From: DAOULT01 sp964646625
GTDB lineage: Bacteria; Chloroflexota; Anaerolineae; CAZYHC01
Direction: 5' to 3'
DNA: 64,000 nucleotides
Assembly (NCBI GenBank): GCA_964646625.1
Contig: CAZYHC010000001.1
Span: forward strand, 1-64,000
In this document: positions 32,370-40,985 of the stretch, in pieces
Layout: each line of letters starts with the position of its first letter
Numbering within the stretch: position 1 is the first letter of the stretch
Position numbers and translations under genes: made by a program
Notes under the pieces: model-generated
Told to the model about the DNA's origin: nothing
The model's input: the letters and a program-made list of their open reading frames with translations, nothing else
Databases searched by the model: none

Positions 32370-33929
32370 ATGACTATAACACTTTACGACACCACTCTGC
32401 GCGACGGTACTCAGCGGGAGGGCCTTTCCCTCTCGGCTGATGACAAGCTTAAGATCGCCCACAAGCTGGACGCCCTGGGCATCCATTATATCGAAGGGGG
32501 CTGGCCTGGCTCCAATCCTAAAGATGTGGAGTTTTTCACCGGGGCGAAGGACCTCTCTCTGGAGCAGGCGGTGATCACTGCCTTTGGCAGCACGCGGCGG
32601 GCCAATCTCCGGGTGGAAGACGATCCCAACATCCAGGCCCTTCTGGCCGCCCAGACCAGGGCGGTGGCCCTCTTCGGCAAGAGTTGGGACCTGCACGTCT
32701 ATGAAGTGCTGGGCACCACCCTGGAAGAGAATTTACGCATGATTGCCGACAGCGTGAGCTACATGATATCCAGGGGGCGGGAGGTTATCTACGATGCCGA
32801 ACACTTTTACGACGGCTACAAAGCCAACCCCGATTACGCCCTCCAGACCCTGCGCGCTGCCCAGGAAGCCGGCGCCAGCGTACTGGTGCTGTGTGATACC
32901 AACGGCGGCTGCCTGCCCTCTGAGATTCGGACCATCACCGCCGAGGTCAAAGTGGCTACCACCCTGCCCCTGGGCATCCACGCTCACGACGACGGGGAGA
33001 TGGCGGTAGCCAACTCGCTGGTCGCGGTGGAGGCCGGGGCGGTACACGTGCAGGGCACGATCAACGGCTACGGTGAGCGTTGCGGCAACGCCAATCTCTG
33101 CTCTGTTGTTCCTGCTCTGAAGCTGAAAATGGGGCTGCCCTGCATCAGCGACGAACAGCTTCGCACCCTGTCCGAAGTCTCCCATTACGTCAGCGAGCGC
33201 GCCAACCTGAGCCACTACGATCAGCAGCCCTATGTAGGCTACAGTGCCTTTGCCCACAAAGGCGGGACCCACGTCAACGCGTTGATGAAAAGCGAGGCAA
33301 GTTATCAGCACATCGACCCCGCTCTGGTGGGCAACCGTAAGCGGGTGGTCGTCTCTGAACTTTCGGGCAAGAGCAACATCGCCTATAAAGTCGAGGAGTA
33401 TGGTTTAGAGGTGTCTGAGGAACAGCGTAAGCGCGTCCTGCACCGGATTAAAACGCTGGAAAACCAGGGGTTCCAGTTCGAGGGCGCGGAAGGCTCGATC
33501 GAGCTTCTTTTCCAGCGCACCCGCCCGGATTATGAACCGCCCTTCGAGTTGATCGACTTCCTCGTCTTGGTGGAAAACCGGCGAGGCCGGGGTATGCTGG
33601 CCGAGGCTACGGTCAAGGTGCGAGTCGGGGACGAAATCATGCATACCGCCGCCGAGGGTAACGGCCCCGTCAACGCCCTGGACGCCGCCATCCGCAAGGC
33701 CCTGCTCCCCTTCTATCCCCAGTTGGCCCACATCCATTTGACTGACTACAAAGTGCGTATCCTGGACGGCGAAGCAGGCACGGCCGCCCAGACCCGCGTC
33801 CTCATCGACACCGCCGGCAACGGACGGACCTGGAGCACGGTGGGCAGTTCCACCAACATCATCGAGGCCAGTTGGCTGGCCCTGGCCGATAGTCTGGAGT
33901 ATGGATTGCTGACCAGTCAAAGCGAGTGA
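32370..33929 (+). CDS. cimA: (R)-citramalate synthase
   Basis: Condenses pyruvate and acetyl-CoA to citramalate, the entry to 2-oxobutyrate and isoleucine without threonine. The 519-residue protein belongs to the DRE-TIM family: LYDTTLRDGTQREG at the start, HAHDDGEMAVANSLVAVEAG metal site, NGYGERCGNANL, then the C-terminal LeuA-type allosteric domain. The start GLSLSADDKLKIAHKL and the ilvBN partners favour citramalate over isopropylmalate or homocitrate synthase. Placed last in the operon before a terminator, it should share the attenuation by branched-chain amino acids. Confidence 0.9.
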   Translation: MTITLYDTTLRDGTQREGLSLSADDKLKIAHKLDALGIHYIEGGWPGSNPKDVEFFTGAKDLSLEQAVITAFGSTRRANLRVEDDPNIQALLAAQTRAVALFGKSWDLHVYEVLGTTLEENLRMIADSVSYMISRGREVIYDAEHFYDGYKANPDYALQTLRAAQEAGASVLVLCDTNGGCLPSEIRTITAEVKVATTLPLGIHAHDDGEMAVANSLVAVEAGAVHVQGTINGYGERCGNANLCSVVPALKLKMGLPCISDEQLRTLSEVSHYVSERANLSHYDQQPYVGYSAFAHKGGTHVNALMKSEASYQHIDPALVGNRKRVVVSELSGKSNIAYKVEEYGLEVSEEQRKRVLHRIKTLENQGFQFEGAEGSIELLFQRTRPDYEPPFELIDFLVLVENRRGRGMLAEATVKVRVGDEIMHTAAEGNGPVNALDAAIRKALLPFYPQLAHIHLTDYKVRILDGEAGTAAQTRVLIDTAGNGRTWSTVGSSTNIIEASWLALADSLEYGLLTSQSE

Positions 33930-33950
33930 GTTGGCTGGCATTAATGCGAG

Positions 33951-33988
33951 AAAGCCCTGCTCTCTTCCCCGGAGAGCAGGGCTTTTAA
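33951..33988 (+). terminator. Terminator of the ilvB-ilvN-cimA operon
   Basis: A 14-bp perfect stem AAAGCCCTGCTCTC / GAGAGCAGGGCTTT with a 7-base loop, ending in TTTT. Confidence 0.85.
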
Positions 33989-34035
33989 CTATGCCGTCCC
34001 TGGCCTTAAAACCGAAATGCGCACCCGGCTGGACC

Positions 34036-34064
34036 TTGACAAAATAAATCATCTACTATACATT
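34036..34064 (+). promoter_or_regulatory. Promoter candidate of the hydroxyacyl-CoA dehydrogenase gene
   Basis: TTGACA (34036-34041), 17-bp spacer, TACATT (34059-34064). The AT-rich region offers other -10 candidates (TATACA at 34057). Confidence 0.5.
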
Positions 34065-34116
34065 ATATTGGCCTTATCTCGTCAAAAGCATCAAGTTACC
34101 AAAGGAGGTAAACGCG

Positions 34117-34968
34117 ATGGAGATCAAAAAAGTAGGCGTCGTAGGCTGTGGGCTGATGGGTTCGGGGATCGCCGAAGTGTGTGCCAGAGCAGGCTACGAG
34201 GTCACCGTGAGAGAGATCAGCGATGAACTGGTGGAAAAAGGGCTGGGTCGCCTCCGTCGATCTCTGAGCAAAGCGGTGAGCAGGGGCAAAGCTACTCAGG
34301 AAGAGATGGACGCCGCGCTGGACAGGATCACGGCCACCACCGACCTGAGCGAGTTGGCCGGGTGTGACCTGATCGTCGAGGCTGTCGTCGAGAACATGGA
34401 GGAAAAAAAGAGGGTTTTCGCCGAGCTGGATGAGCGGTGTGCCCCGCACGCTATCATCGCCAGCAACACCTCGTCTCTGTGCATCACCGAGATGGCCGCC
34501 GTCACCGGTCGAGGTGACAGGGTGCTGGGTATGCACTTCTTCAATCCGGTGCCGGTCATGCCTTTGCTGGAACTGGTGCGCACCATTCTGACCAGCGGGG
34601 AGACCCTGAATGCGGCCCAGGAGTTCGGAGCCAGCGTGGGCAAAACGACCATCGTAGCCAAAGATACCCCAGGCTTCATCGTCAATCTGCTGCTGATACC
34701 CTACCTGCTGGACGCGGTGCGCGCCCTGGAAAACGGCGTAGCCAGCAGGGAGGACATCGACACCGGCATGAAACTGGGCTGTAACCATCCCATGGGCCCC
34801 CTGGCCCTGCTCGATTTCATTGGCCTGGACACCGCTTACTACATCGCCAACGTCATGTTCGAGGAGTTCAAGGCCCCTCGCTATGCGTCACCGCCCCTGC
34901 TCAAGAGGATGGTCCTGGCCGGACACCTGGGCCGCAAATCGGGCCGGGGGTTTTACGACTATCAATAA
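34117..34968 (+). CDS. hbd: 3-hydroxybutyryl-CoA (3-hydroxyacyl-CoA) dehydrogenase
   Basis: NAD(P)-dependent oxidation of (S)-3-hydroxyacyl-CoA, working in fatty-acid or butyrate-type metabolism. The 283-residue single enzyme has the Rossmann motif GVVGCGLMGSGIAE, the catalytic His in GMHFFNPVPVMPLLE, Glu in that same helix, and the C-terminal HPMGPLALLDFIGLD. AAAGGAGGT lies before the ATG. No thiolase or enoyl-CoA hydratase gene is nearby, so the pathway is not shown by context. Confidence 0.9.
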   Translation: MEIKKVGVVGCGLMGSGIAEVCARAGYEVTVREISDELVEKGLGRLRRSLSKAVSRGKATQEEMDAALDRITATTDLSELAGCDLIVEAVVENMEEKKRVFAELDERCAPHAIIASNTSSLCITEMAAVTGRGDRVLGMHFFNPVPVMPLLELVRTILTSGETLNAAQEFGASVGKTTIVAKDTPGFIVNLLLIPYLLDAVRALENGVASREDIDTGMKLGCNHPMGPLALLDFIGLDTAYYIANVMFEEFKAPRYASPPLLKRMVLAGHLGRKSGRGFYDYQ

Positions 34969-35015
34969 CGAGGAAACAATAGCTTACAGGAAGCGCAGAT
35001 TAAGGAGTGTAAAAT

Positions 35016-35225
35016 ATGGCCGAGAGACCACATGCCACCACTTTCATGGGAAGACAGCAGTGGGAATACAGAATCGTCCATGCCAAAAGACGCCTTAGCT
35101 CCGCCGGGGTGGTGGATGGGCTGAGGTCAGAGCTACATGACCTGGGGCAGGAAAGTTGGGAACTGGTCAACGTCGTGGAATCCGGCGGCGAAACCTTTCT
35201 CTTCTTCAAGAGAGCAATCGAATGA
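35016..35225 (+). CDS. DUF4177-like small protein
   Basis: 69 residues with the DUF4177 pattern: QWEYRIV, then LGQESWELVNVV, then ETFLFFKRA. The family folds as a small alpha/beta domain of unknown role. AAGGAG is nine bases before the ATG at 35016. It lies 47 bp after the dehydrogenase gene, probably in the same transcript. Confidence 0.7.
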   Translation: MAERPHATTFMGRQQWEYRIVHAKRRLSSAGVVDGLRSELHDLGQESWELVNVVESGGETFLFFKRAIE

Positions 35226-35241
35226 CCAGCTAGCTCACCCG

Positions 35242-35300
35242 CTCCCAGTCCCCGTCTCGGGGACGTTCACGATCATCGCCCCCGGGACGGGGGCTAGAGC
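35242..35300. repeat. Two-hairpin GC-rich repeat, reverse orientation
   Basis: AGTCCCCGTCTCGGGGAC, a short spacer, then GCCCCCGGGACGGGGGCTAG. Read on the other strand this is the same two-hairpin unit as 29585-29665. It lies between the convergent DUF4177 and lexA genes, where it could also serve as a terminator. Confidence 0.75.
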
Positions 35301-35314
35301 GATTGGCCACCTGA

Positions 35315-35944
35315 CTACAGTTGGCGGATGACGACCATCACCTTACCCTGAATTTCTACCTCGGCCGCAGGGAAGCTCTTTGACGGATAATTGGGGTTAG
35401 CAGGCTTGAGATAGACCTGATCCCCTTCCAGGTAGAAATGTTTCAGGGTGGTTTCGTCGTTTTCTTTCAGGCGGACGGCTACCATATCGCCGTTATTGGC
35501 TTCTACCTGGTGCTTCATGATCACGATGTCTCCGTCGTTGACCAGAGCATCGATCATGGAATCGCCCTTGACCTCCAGGGCATAGACGCCTTCCTGGCCT
35601 CCCACGATATCGCGAGTGAGCTTGATGGTTTCGTAATCGAAAGGCGAAAAATCGCTGTCTGGAACGGGGATCGGCTCGCCGGCGGCGATGTATCCCAGCA
35701 GGGGCACGTCGAGCAGTTTGGGCTTTGGGGCTGGGCCTTTTACCAGCCTTATACCTCGCGAGACTTCCGGGTCACGCTCAATAAACCCTTCTTGCTTCAG
35801 GATGTTGAGGTTGTAATTGACCACCGAGGTAGAGGAGATGCTAGTGGCCGCTCCAATCTGTCTGATGCTGGGCGGATAGTTGTTCTCCTCGATGAAGACA
35901 CCAATGAAATCGAGTATTTTCTGTTGACGTTCGGACAGGGACAT
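35315..35944 (-). CDS. lexA: LexA repressor
   Basis: SOS repressor. 209 residues: an N-terminal winged helix (PPSIRQIGAATSISSTSVVNYN) and a C-terminal S24 autoprotease domain. The cleavage site Ala-Gly is in GYIAAGEPIP, the catalytic Ser in VKGDSMIDALVNDGD and the Lys in VAVRLKENDETTLKHF. The ATG at 35944 has AAAGGAG upstream. Two sites resembling the Gram-positive SOS box lie in its promoter region, which indicates autoregulation. Confidence 0.95.
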   Translation of the reverse strand: MSLSERQQKILDFIGVFIEENNYPPSIRQIGAATSISSTSVVNYNLNILKQEGFIERDPEVSRGIRLVKGPAPKPKLLDVPLLGYIAAGEPIPVPDSDFSPFDYETIKLTRDIVGGQEGVYALEVKGDSMIDALVNDGDIVIMKHQVEANNGDMVAVRLKENDETTLKHFYLEGDQVYLKPANPNYPSKSFPAAEVEIQGKVMVVIRQL

Positions 35945-35985
35945 CGCGCTCTCCTTTCTAGCGGACCGGTGCTGAAAAACCACCA

Positions 35986-35997
35986 GAACATAAATTC
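35986..35997. promoter_or_regulatory. SOS-box-like site downstream of the lexA promoter
   Basis: GAACATAAATTC matches GAAC-N4-GTTC at seven of eight fixed positions. It lies just after the expected lexA transcript start. Confidence 0.5.
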
Positions 35998-36004
35998 TAA
36001 TCCC

Positions 36005-36034
36005 ATTATACCACAAACATGTGTTCTATGTCAA
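36005..36034 (-). promoter_or_regulatory. lexA promoter with embedded SOS-box-like site
   Basis: On the minus strand: TTGACA (36034-36029), 18-bp spacer, TATAAT (36010-36005). The spacer holds AAACATGTGTTC (36015-36026 on the + strand), matching GAAC-N4-GTTC at seven of eight positions. LexA bound there would cover the polymerase site, as expected for autorepression. Confidence 0.7.
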
Positions 36035-36070
36035 CTCCATTCAAAAGCGTGAGCAAGAGAGGAGCAAACC

Positions 36071-37573
36071 ATGACTTATCTATTGGGCATAGACTTTGGC
36101 ACGACCAACATCAAGGCTGTGGCCTACGACCTTCAGGGCCAGGCTGTAGCCAGTGCCGCCACCAGGACAGAGATAGAGGAACAGGGCCCGCGACAGGCCG
36201 TCTACCCGCCCGATAAGGTCTGGGAAGGCGTGACCACCGTCATCAAGCGGGTCGTGAATGAGTTGGGAGGGGCGACCGGCATCGAGGGGCTGGCTGTAGC
36301 CAGCGTGGGCGAGGCGGGGCTGCCCCTGGACGGGAAGGGCCAGTGGCTCTATCCTGCCATCGTCTGGTTCGACAGCCGCACTATCGAGCAGCATCGCTGG
36401 TGGGAAAGGGAGGGTCTGGGGGAGACTGCCTTCGATATCTGCGGCCTGCCGCTCGATCCGATCTGGTCCATCAACAAGATAATGTGGCTCAAGGCACACG
36501 AACCCGCAGTGTACCGCCGCACCGCTCACTGGATGTGCATGGCCGACTACATCACTTACAGGTTGACGGGGGTGTACTCTGCCAGCTACTCTCTGGCCTC
36601 ACGCACTATGGCTTTCGATCTGCGCAGGCGTGACTGGTCGTCTACCTTGTTGGAGGCTGCGGGCATCGAGCCGGGCCTCATGCCTCCGGCCTATCCCAGC
36701 GGGGAGGTGGTGGGAGGGGTCAGTGAGGAAGCCGCCGCCGTCACCGGGCTGCGGTCAGGCACGCCGGTGGTCACCGGGGGACACGATCACATCTGCGGGG
36801 CGCTGGCTACCGACGTCATTGAAGAGGGGCCGGTCCTGAACTCCATAGGCACCGCTGAAGCGGTGCTGGTCACTGTTGACCGTTTCCCGCCGCCGGGAGC
36901 TTCCTATCGAGCCAATCTCTCCCACGGCTGTCACGTAGCCAGGGACCGCTATTACCTGGTAGGGGGCATCAGCAGCTCCGGCGGGACGGTGGAGTGGCTG
37001 CGCAGGCTTTTCTGGCCGGAAAGGACTGACGACGAGGAGCTATACCAGCTCATGATCGAGGAAGCGCGTCGTGGCCGGAGCGAGGGCCTGTTCGTCTTGC
37101 CCCACATCACGGGCAGCGGCGCGCCCCACCGCGACCCCAACGCCCGAGGCACTTTCTTCGGGATGCGCCCTTTCCACCGCCGCGCCGACCTGCTGCGGGC
37201 TGCTTTCGAGGGGCTCAGTTTCGAGTTTCGGGCCCTGGTCGGGGCGGTGGAAAACGCGGCCAACATACAGGCTACTTCTTTCCGGGCCGTAGGGGGAGGG
37301 GCCAAAAACGAGCTATGGCTCCAACTCAAGGCCGACGTCACGGGTAAGCCGGTCGAAGTGCCCGCCCTGGCGGAAAGCACCGCCCTGGGAGCGGCCCTCC
37401 TGGCGGGCCTGGGCGTGGGCCTTTACGCCGACGAGAAGGAAGCCGTGTCCCGGGTCTATCGCACCGAAAAGACCATCGAGCCGGACGCCGAGGCTTTTCA
37501 GGGATACAGCCGCCCTTACGAGATTTACCGCCAGCTCTATCCCGCGGTGCGAGATATTTACGCCCAACTATAG
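36071..37573 (+). CDS. FGGY-family carbohydrate kinase
   Basis: A 500-residue sugar kinase. Motifs are GIDFGTTNIKAVAYD, VWFDSRT, TGGHDHICGAL and AVGGGAKNELW. It lacks the QMHG signature of xylulokinase (the region reads VASVGEAGLPLD), so gluconate, fuculose, rhamnulose, erythritol or another polyol are all possible. It is divergent from lexA and shares the 126-bp control region, so SOS-box sites could affect it too. AGAGAGGAG precedes the ATG. It resembles the kinase at 47783 (for example SINKIMW and SLA.RTMAFD in both), so those two form one subfamily. Confidence 0.85.
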   Translation: MTYLLGIDFGTTNIKAVAYDLQGQAVASAATRTEIEEQGPRQAVYPPDKVWEGVTTVIKRVVNELGGATGIEGLAVASVGEAGLPLDGKGQWLYPAIVWFDSRTIEQHRWWEREGLGETAFDICGLPLDPIWSINKIMWLKAHEPAVYRRTAHWMCMADYITYRLTGVYSASYSLASRTMAFDLRRRDWSSTLLEAAGIEPGLMPPAYPSGEVVGGVSEEAAAVTGLRSGTPVVTGGHDHICGALATDVIEEGPVLNSIGTAEAVLVTVDRFPPPGASYRANLSHGCHVARDRYYLVGGISSSGGTVEWLRRLFWPERTDDEELYQLMIEEARRGRSEGLFVLPHITGSGAPHRDPNARGTFFGMRPFHRRADLLRAAFEGLSFEFRALVGAVENAANIQATSFRAVGGGAKNELWLQLKADVTGKPVEVPALAESTALGAALLAGLGVGLYADEKEAVSRVYRTEKTIEPDAEAFQGYSRPYEIYRQLYPAVRDIYAQL

Positions 37574-37584
37574 CCACTCGTGCC

Positions 37585-37710
37585 CCGGCCCCCGTCCCCG
37601 GGGGCGGAGACCGTAAGGTGTAACCGCCGATAAACGCAGATAAACACCGATGTTTTATCTATTTATCTGCACAACGACCGCTCCAGCCCCCGTCCCCGGG
37701 GGCGGAGACC
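37585..37710. repeat. Repeat cluster: two GC-rich palindromes around an AT-rich inverted repeat
   Basis: Two copies of GCCCCCGTCCCCGGGGGCGG followed by AGACCG at 37589-37613 and 37687-37710. Between them is a hairpin GCAGATAAA / TTTATCTGC (37636-37670). They lie between convergent genes. Confidence 0.75.
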
Positions 37711-37744
37711 GGGCGCGTTCGGTCAATTCCCTCGTTCGTTGTTG

Positions 37745-38161
37745 TCATTCGCCGATCAGTTGCAGAACGAGCTCGCGGGAGCGGGCACGGGTGTCAAAAT
37801 CTATGAATATCAGGTTTTGCCACGTGCCCAGCAGCAGGCCCTGGTCCGCAAAGGGCACGGTCAGCGAAGGGCCGAGCAGCGAAGCCCGCACGTGGGAAGA
37901 GCCGTTGTCGTCGCCCCACCGCTGATGGTGGCGGTATTCCATGCCGTAGGGGGCGATGCGCTCGAAGGCCTGCTGGAAGTCGTGCACCAGGCCAGGCTCG
38001 TACTCGATGGTGGTGACCCCGCCGGTCGCGCCGGGCACGAAGATGGTCACGATGCCGTCTTTGAGGCCGGAGCCGCCCACCACCCCCGCCACCTGCTCGG
38101 TGATGTCGATGATATCCGTATGTCCCCTGGTATTCAGCTTGATCCGCCGGGTGATGACCAT
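37745..38161 (-). CDS. YjbQ/UPF0047 family protein
   Basis: A 138-residue protein of the secondary thiamine-phosphate synthase family (YjbQ). It has the conserved core IFVPGATGGVTTIEYEPGL and the His-rich end of the fold YRHHQRWGDDNGSSHVRASLLG, here with typical spacing. Members form trimers; a weak thiamine phosphate synthase activity has been reported for the family, but the true role is open. AAGGAGGAAAAACGA precedes the ATG at 38161. Confidence 0.88.
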   Translation of the reverse strand: MVITRRIKLNTRGHTDIIDITEQVAGVVGGSGLKDGIVTIFVPGATGGVTTIEYEPGLVHDFQQAFERIAPYGMEYRHHQRWGDDNGSSHVRASLLGPSLTVPFADQGLLLGTWQNLIFIDFDTRARSRELVLQLIGE

Positions 38162-38202
38162 TCGTTTTTCCTCCTTACTTTTTACCACAAAGGACACAAG
38201 CA

Positions 38203-38285
38203 GACACGGATTTCCTTCACGGATATCACGGATTCCCGTGCAATCCGCGATTCATCCGTGTCATCCGTGACCAGAATCCGTGTCG
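38203..38285. repeat. Palindromic ACACGGATT-family repeat at the end of the STAND gene
   Basis: ACACGGATTTCCTTCACGG, then an inner block, then the inverted arm TCCGTGACCAGAATCCGTGT. The STAND gene reads into the element and stops inside it (stop codon 38261-38263), so the last eight codons (from ADTDSGHG) come from the repeat. Confidence 0.75.
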
Positions 38286-40822
38286 GCCAGCAGCCTCTCC
38301 GCCTCCTCCAGCGCCGCCTTATAGCAATGCGGCGGGCCGTCGCACCGGGCGCGCTCCCTGGCGATTTCGGCCTGCCGCCGCGCCTCATCGACCTGGCCCG
38401 CCTCCCGCGCCAGTTGGGCCAGGAAGTTGTGGATCTCGGCCTGCTTCAGCCGGAACTCGCAGCGCTCGGCGATGGAGAGCGCTTCTGCGGCGTCCCGACG
38501 GGCTTCCTCTGCCTCCCCCCTGGCGCGGTGCCAGCGCGCCCAGGAAAGCAGGATGTCCGGCTCCAGTTCCACCAGGTTGATGCGGCGGCAGCGGGTGAGC
38601 GCTTCGCTCAGGTGCGCTTCGGCCTCGGCCAGGAGCTTATCTTGCCGCCTCCCTCCCTCCGAGGCCAGGGCCACCAGCGCCGCCCCCAGCAGCCATTCGG
38701 CCCGGATACGGTCGTTCTCGTTCTGACGGCTGGTGGCAATTTCGTGCGCCCGGCGGGCGGCCTCCAGCGCGGCCTGGGCCTGCCCCATCAGCAGGGCGCG
38801 CAGGGCGCGGTAGCTTTCATCAAGACAGATGCCCTGCTTGTCACCGGTTTGCTCCCAGTAGTGGGTGGATTCGTCCAGTTCCCGGTCGGCCTCCTCGAAA
38901 GCGCCCAGGTAGGCCAGCAGCCGGCCCAGTTCCTGGTGGCCGATGGCTTCAACGAACTCGTTTTCGATCTCGCGGCTCAACTCGATGCTGCGCCGCAGGT
39001 TGCGCTCCGCCGCCGCCAGTTCGCCGAGGATGATTTGGGCCATCCCGGCGACGTTCCCCAGGCCGACGGCGAGGTTTTTCTTGTTGCTCAGTTTCTCCTG
39101 AAGTGCATTGTGCATCTCGTACAGCGGCACGGCGCGGCGGGGCTGGCCGGAGAGGCCGTAGGAGTTCGCCAGTTCGTTCAGCGTCCAGGCCTTCTTGTCA
39201 TCCGTGTCCAGCGGGGGGAGCTTGTCCTCGCCCTCGGGGAAGAGGGCGCGCAGGAGTTCGATGCAGACCTGGTAGGCGCCAAAGCGGTAGTAGAGCGGCT
39301 TGTTAAGCCGGTCACGGAACAACTTAACTGCCTTGTCGCATCGCCCGGCGTGGGCGGTGTGGTGGTAGAGTTCGATGACCGGGGCCAGGTCTTCGAATGG
39401 CACCACCTTCCCCGGCTCAGGAATGGCGCTGAAGTGCTCCATGAGTCTGCGATGGACCTCCTGCTTTTCCTCAAGCCTTTTATAGCAGTAGCGCCGGACT
39501 ACGGGGTGAAAATCGTATCGATCCGCAGCGGGATGGCGCAGAAGGCCGTGCCGAACCAGTTCATTCAGGTCCCGGCCCAGGGTCTCAGGCCGGACACCTG
39601 CGATGTCTTCTGCAAGCAAGCGAACTACTTCCTTCGGAGTGGTCCCACGCATGGCGGCCAGACGGCTCAACAGTTCCTGACGATGTGGAGCCCTTCGCGC
39701 GTAGGCGCGTTCCAGAATGTGTCGGCGACGTGCTTTCAAAGTCTCGGTCTCGTCATACCTGGGCGCGGCCGAGATGTCCCCTTCCTGCTCAAAGTCTTCG
39801 AGCAGGTCAGCGGCCAGGTTGCTGAGGCTGAGTGGGTGGAAACCGTACTCCCTTGCCGCCGATACCAGTTCAGCCCGATGCCCACGGATCCCCCGCGCGC
39901 GCAGGTAAGCTATGGCGTGCTCTTCACTGAGTCCCTTCAGTTCCTGTTTCCTGGCCCCTGCCAGCCCCTCCAACACACGGGGATAGAGGCGGCTGGTGAG
40001 CAGCATCCGGGAGGAGGATTGCCCTGCCAACTCCCTCAAAAACCTGCCTACAGCCGGTTCAATGGTGTCGCGGCACTCCGGTCCCATGTCTTCGGGATCC
40101 CGTTCCTCGCGCAAACTGGCATCGAGTCCCCCATATTCCCGCAGCAGCCGTTCTGCGCCATCCCATATAAGTAAGAAGCGATGCTGCTGCAACAACTGGA
40201 GCAGTTCGGCCTGCATTGTAGCGTAATCCATCAAGGGCCCTTCTGGGCCGGGCACGGTCAGGTAGTCCTGAGCGATTCGCTCTCTACCGGAGCAGTAGGC
40301 GATGGCGGTCTCCAGAAAGCCACGGAAGGTACCACCGCCCTCGTAGAAGCTATAACAAAGGAGACCGCCGGGTTTGTGCTCTTCGGGCACCTGCACTTTC
40401 GATTGGACCTGCGGCGGATCCTCGGGCAGGCCCGGAACAGGAAGACCCGCTACATCCCTGCGCGTCCACACCCAGGCCAGTGAGCTTTTGCCCATCCCGC
40501 CGAGGGCGACCAGGGCCAGGACCGACCTGGAGCCTGCGATGAGCCACTTGGTGAGCATCTGCCGCTCGCCGACGCGGCCGGTGAAGTTCTCTTGCAGGGG
40601 ATAGTAGTGGGCGAAGCAGGGTTGTGGGGGCAGGGGCAGTATGGCGACTCCCTCAGCGGCCTCAAGCCTCCTGATCTCCTCTCGGAGATCCTCGATCTCC
40701 ATCTCAATCTCAGGCGGGCAATCTGGGCCATGGCGAGCCGCCTGTTTCTCCAGTTTCCAAAGGCGTCGCCGCTTGATTTCGAGGGTTCTTCTGGTGTGCT
40801 TTGAATCGTCGCTCACGTGCAC
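38261..40822 (-). CDS. STAND NTPase with N-terminal effector-associated-like hairpin and TPR repeats
   Basis: An 853-residue signalling ATPase. Residues 12-56 form a charged helical hairpin (KRRRLWKLEKQAARHG, then PPEIEMEIEDLREEIRRLEAA) similar to the C-terminus of the neighbouring TIR protein. A STAND NTPase domain follows: Walker A LGGMGKSS at about 108-114, Walker B LLIWDGAERLL near 225, sensor-like SSRMLLTSR, then a winged-helix-like region. The C-terminal 400 residues are TPR-like helix repeats (ERNLRRSIELSREI, ALEAARRAHEIA) that probably sense a trigger. Known STAND proteins of this layout oligomerise and activate an effector; here the TIR protein is the obvious partner. Its last codons lie in a repeat element. 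Confidence 0.82.
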   Translation of the reverse strand: MHVSDDSKHTRRTLEIKRRRLWKLEKQAARHGPDCPPEIEMEIEDLREEIRRLEAAEGVAILPLPPQPCFAHYYPLQENFTGRVGERQMLTKWLIAGSRSVLALVALGGMGKSSLAWVWTRRDVAGLPVPGLPEDPPQVQSKVQVPEEHKPGGLLCYSFYEGGGTFRGFLETAIAYCSGRERIAQDYLTVPGPEGPLMDYATMQAELLQLLQQHRFLLIWDGAERLLREYGGLDASLREERDPEDMGPECRDTIEPAVGRFLRELAGQSSSRMLLTSRLYPRVLEGLAGARKQELKGLSEEHAIAYLRARGIRGHRAELVSAAREYGFHPLSLSNLAADLLEDFEQEGDISAAPRYDETETLKARRRHILERAYARRAPHRQELLSRLAAMRGTTPKEVVRLLAEDIAGVRPETLGRDLNELVRHGLLRHPAADRYDFHPVVRRYCYKRLEEKQEVHRRLMEHFSAIPEPGKVVPFEDLAPVIELYHHTAHAGRCDKAVKLFRDRLNKPLYYRFGAYQVCIELLRALFPEGEDKLPPLDTDDKKAWTLNELANSYGLSGQPRRAVPLYEMHNALQEKLSNKKNLAVGLGNVAGMAQIILGELAAAERNLRRSIELSREIENEFVEAIGHQELGRLLAYLGAFEEADRELDESTHYWEQTGDKQGICLDESYRALRALLMGQAQAALEAARRAHEIATSRQNENDRIRAEWLLGAALVALASEGGRRQDKLLAEAEAHLSEALTRCRRINLVELEPDILLSWARWHRARGEAEEARRDAAEALSIAERCEFRLKQAEIHNFLAQLAREAGQVDEARRQAEIARERARCDGPPHCYKAALEEAERLLADTDSGHG

Positions 40823-40846
40823 CTCCTACCGGCCTGAGCACGCGCC

Positions 40847-40945
40847 CTGGAAATCAATTTCCAGGCTGATAGCTCAAGTGCGCTGAAGCGCACTGCAAGC
40901 TTTAGCTTGCTTCAGCTTTTAGCCTGGGAGTTTGACTCCCAGGCA
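40847..40945. repeat. Three-hairpin repeat between the TIR and STAND genes
   Basis: CCTGGAAATCAATTTCCAGG (40848-40867), GTGCGCTGAAGCGCAC (40879-40894) and GCCTGGGAGTTTGACTCCCA followed by GGC (40923-40945). The first unit is related, in opposite orientation, to 1639-1678. It fills most of the 163-bp gap. Confidence 0.7.
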
Positions 40946-40985
40946 GGTTGCTGGCATTAGCGTTATCCGATTAAGAAATCAAAAA

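Noticed and set aside
37739..40174. 811-residue open frame on the + strand opposite the YjbQ and STAND genes
   Set aside because: It is antisense to two genes with clear protein families, crosses the gap between them, and contains no recognisable domain; frame bias from GC-rich third positions explains it.
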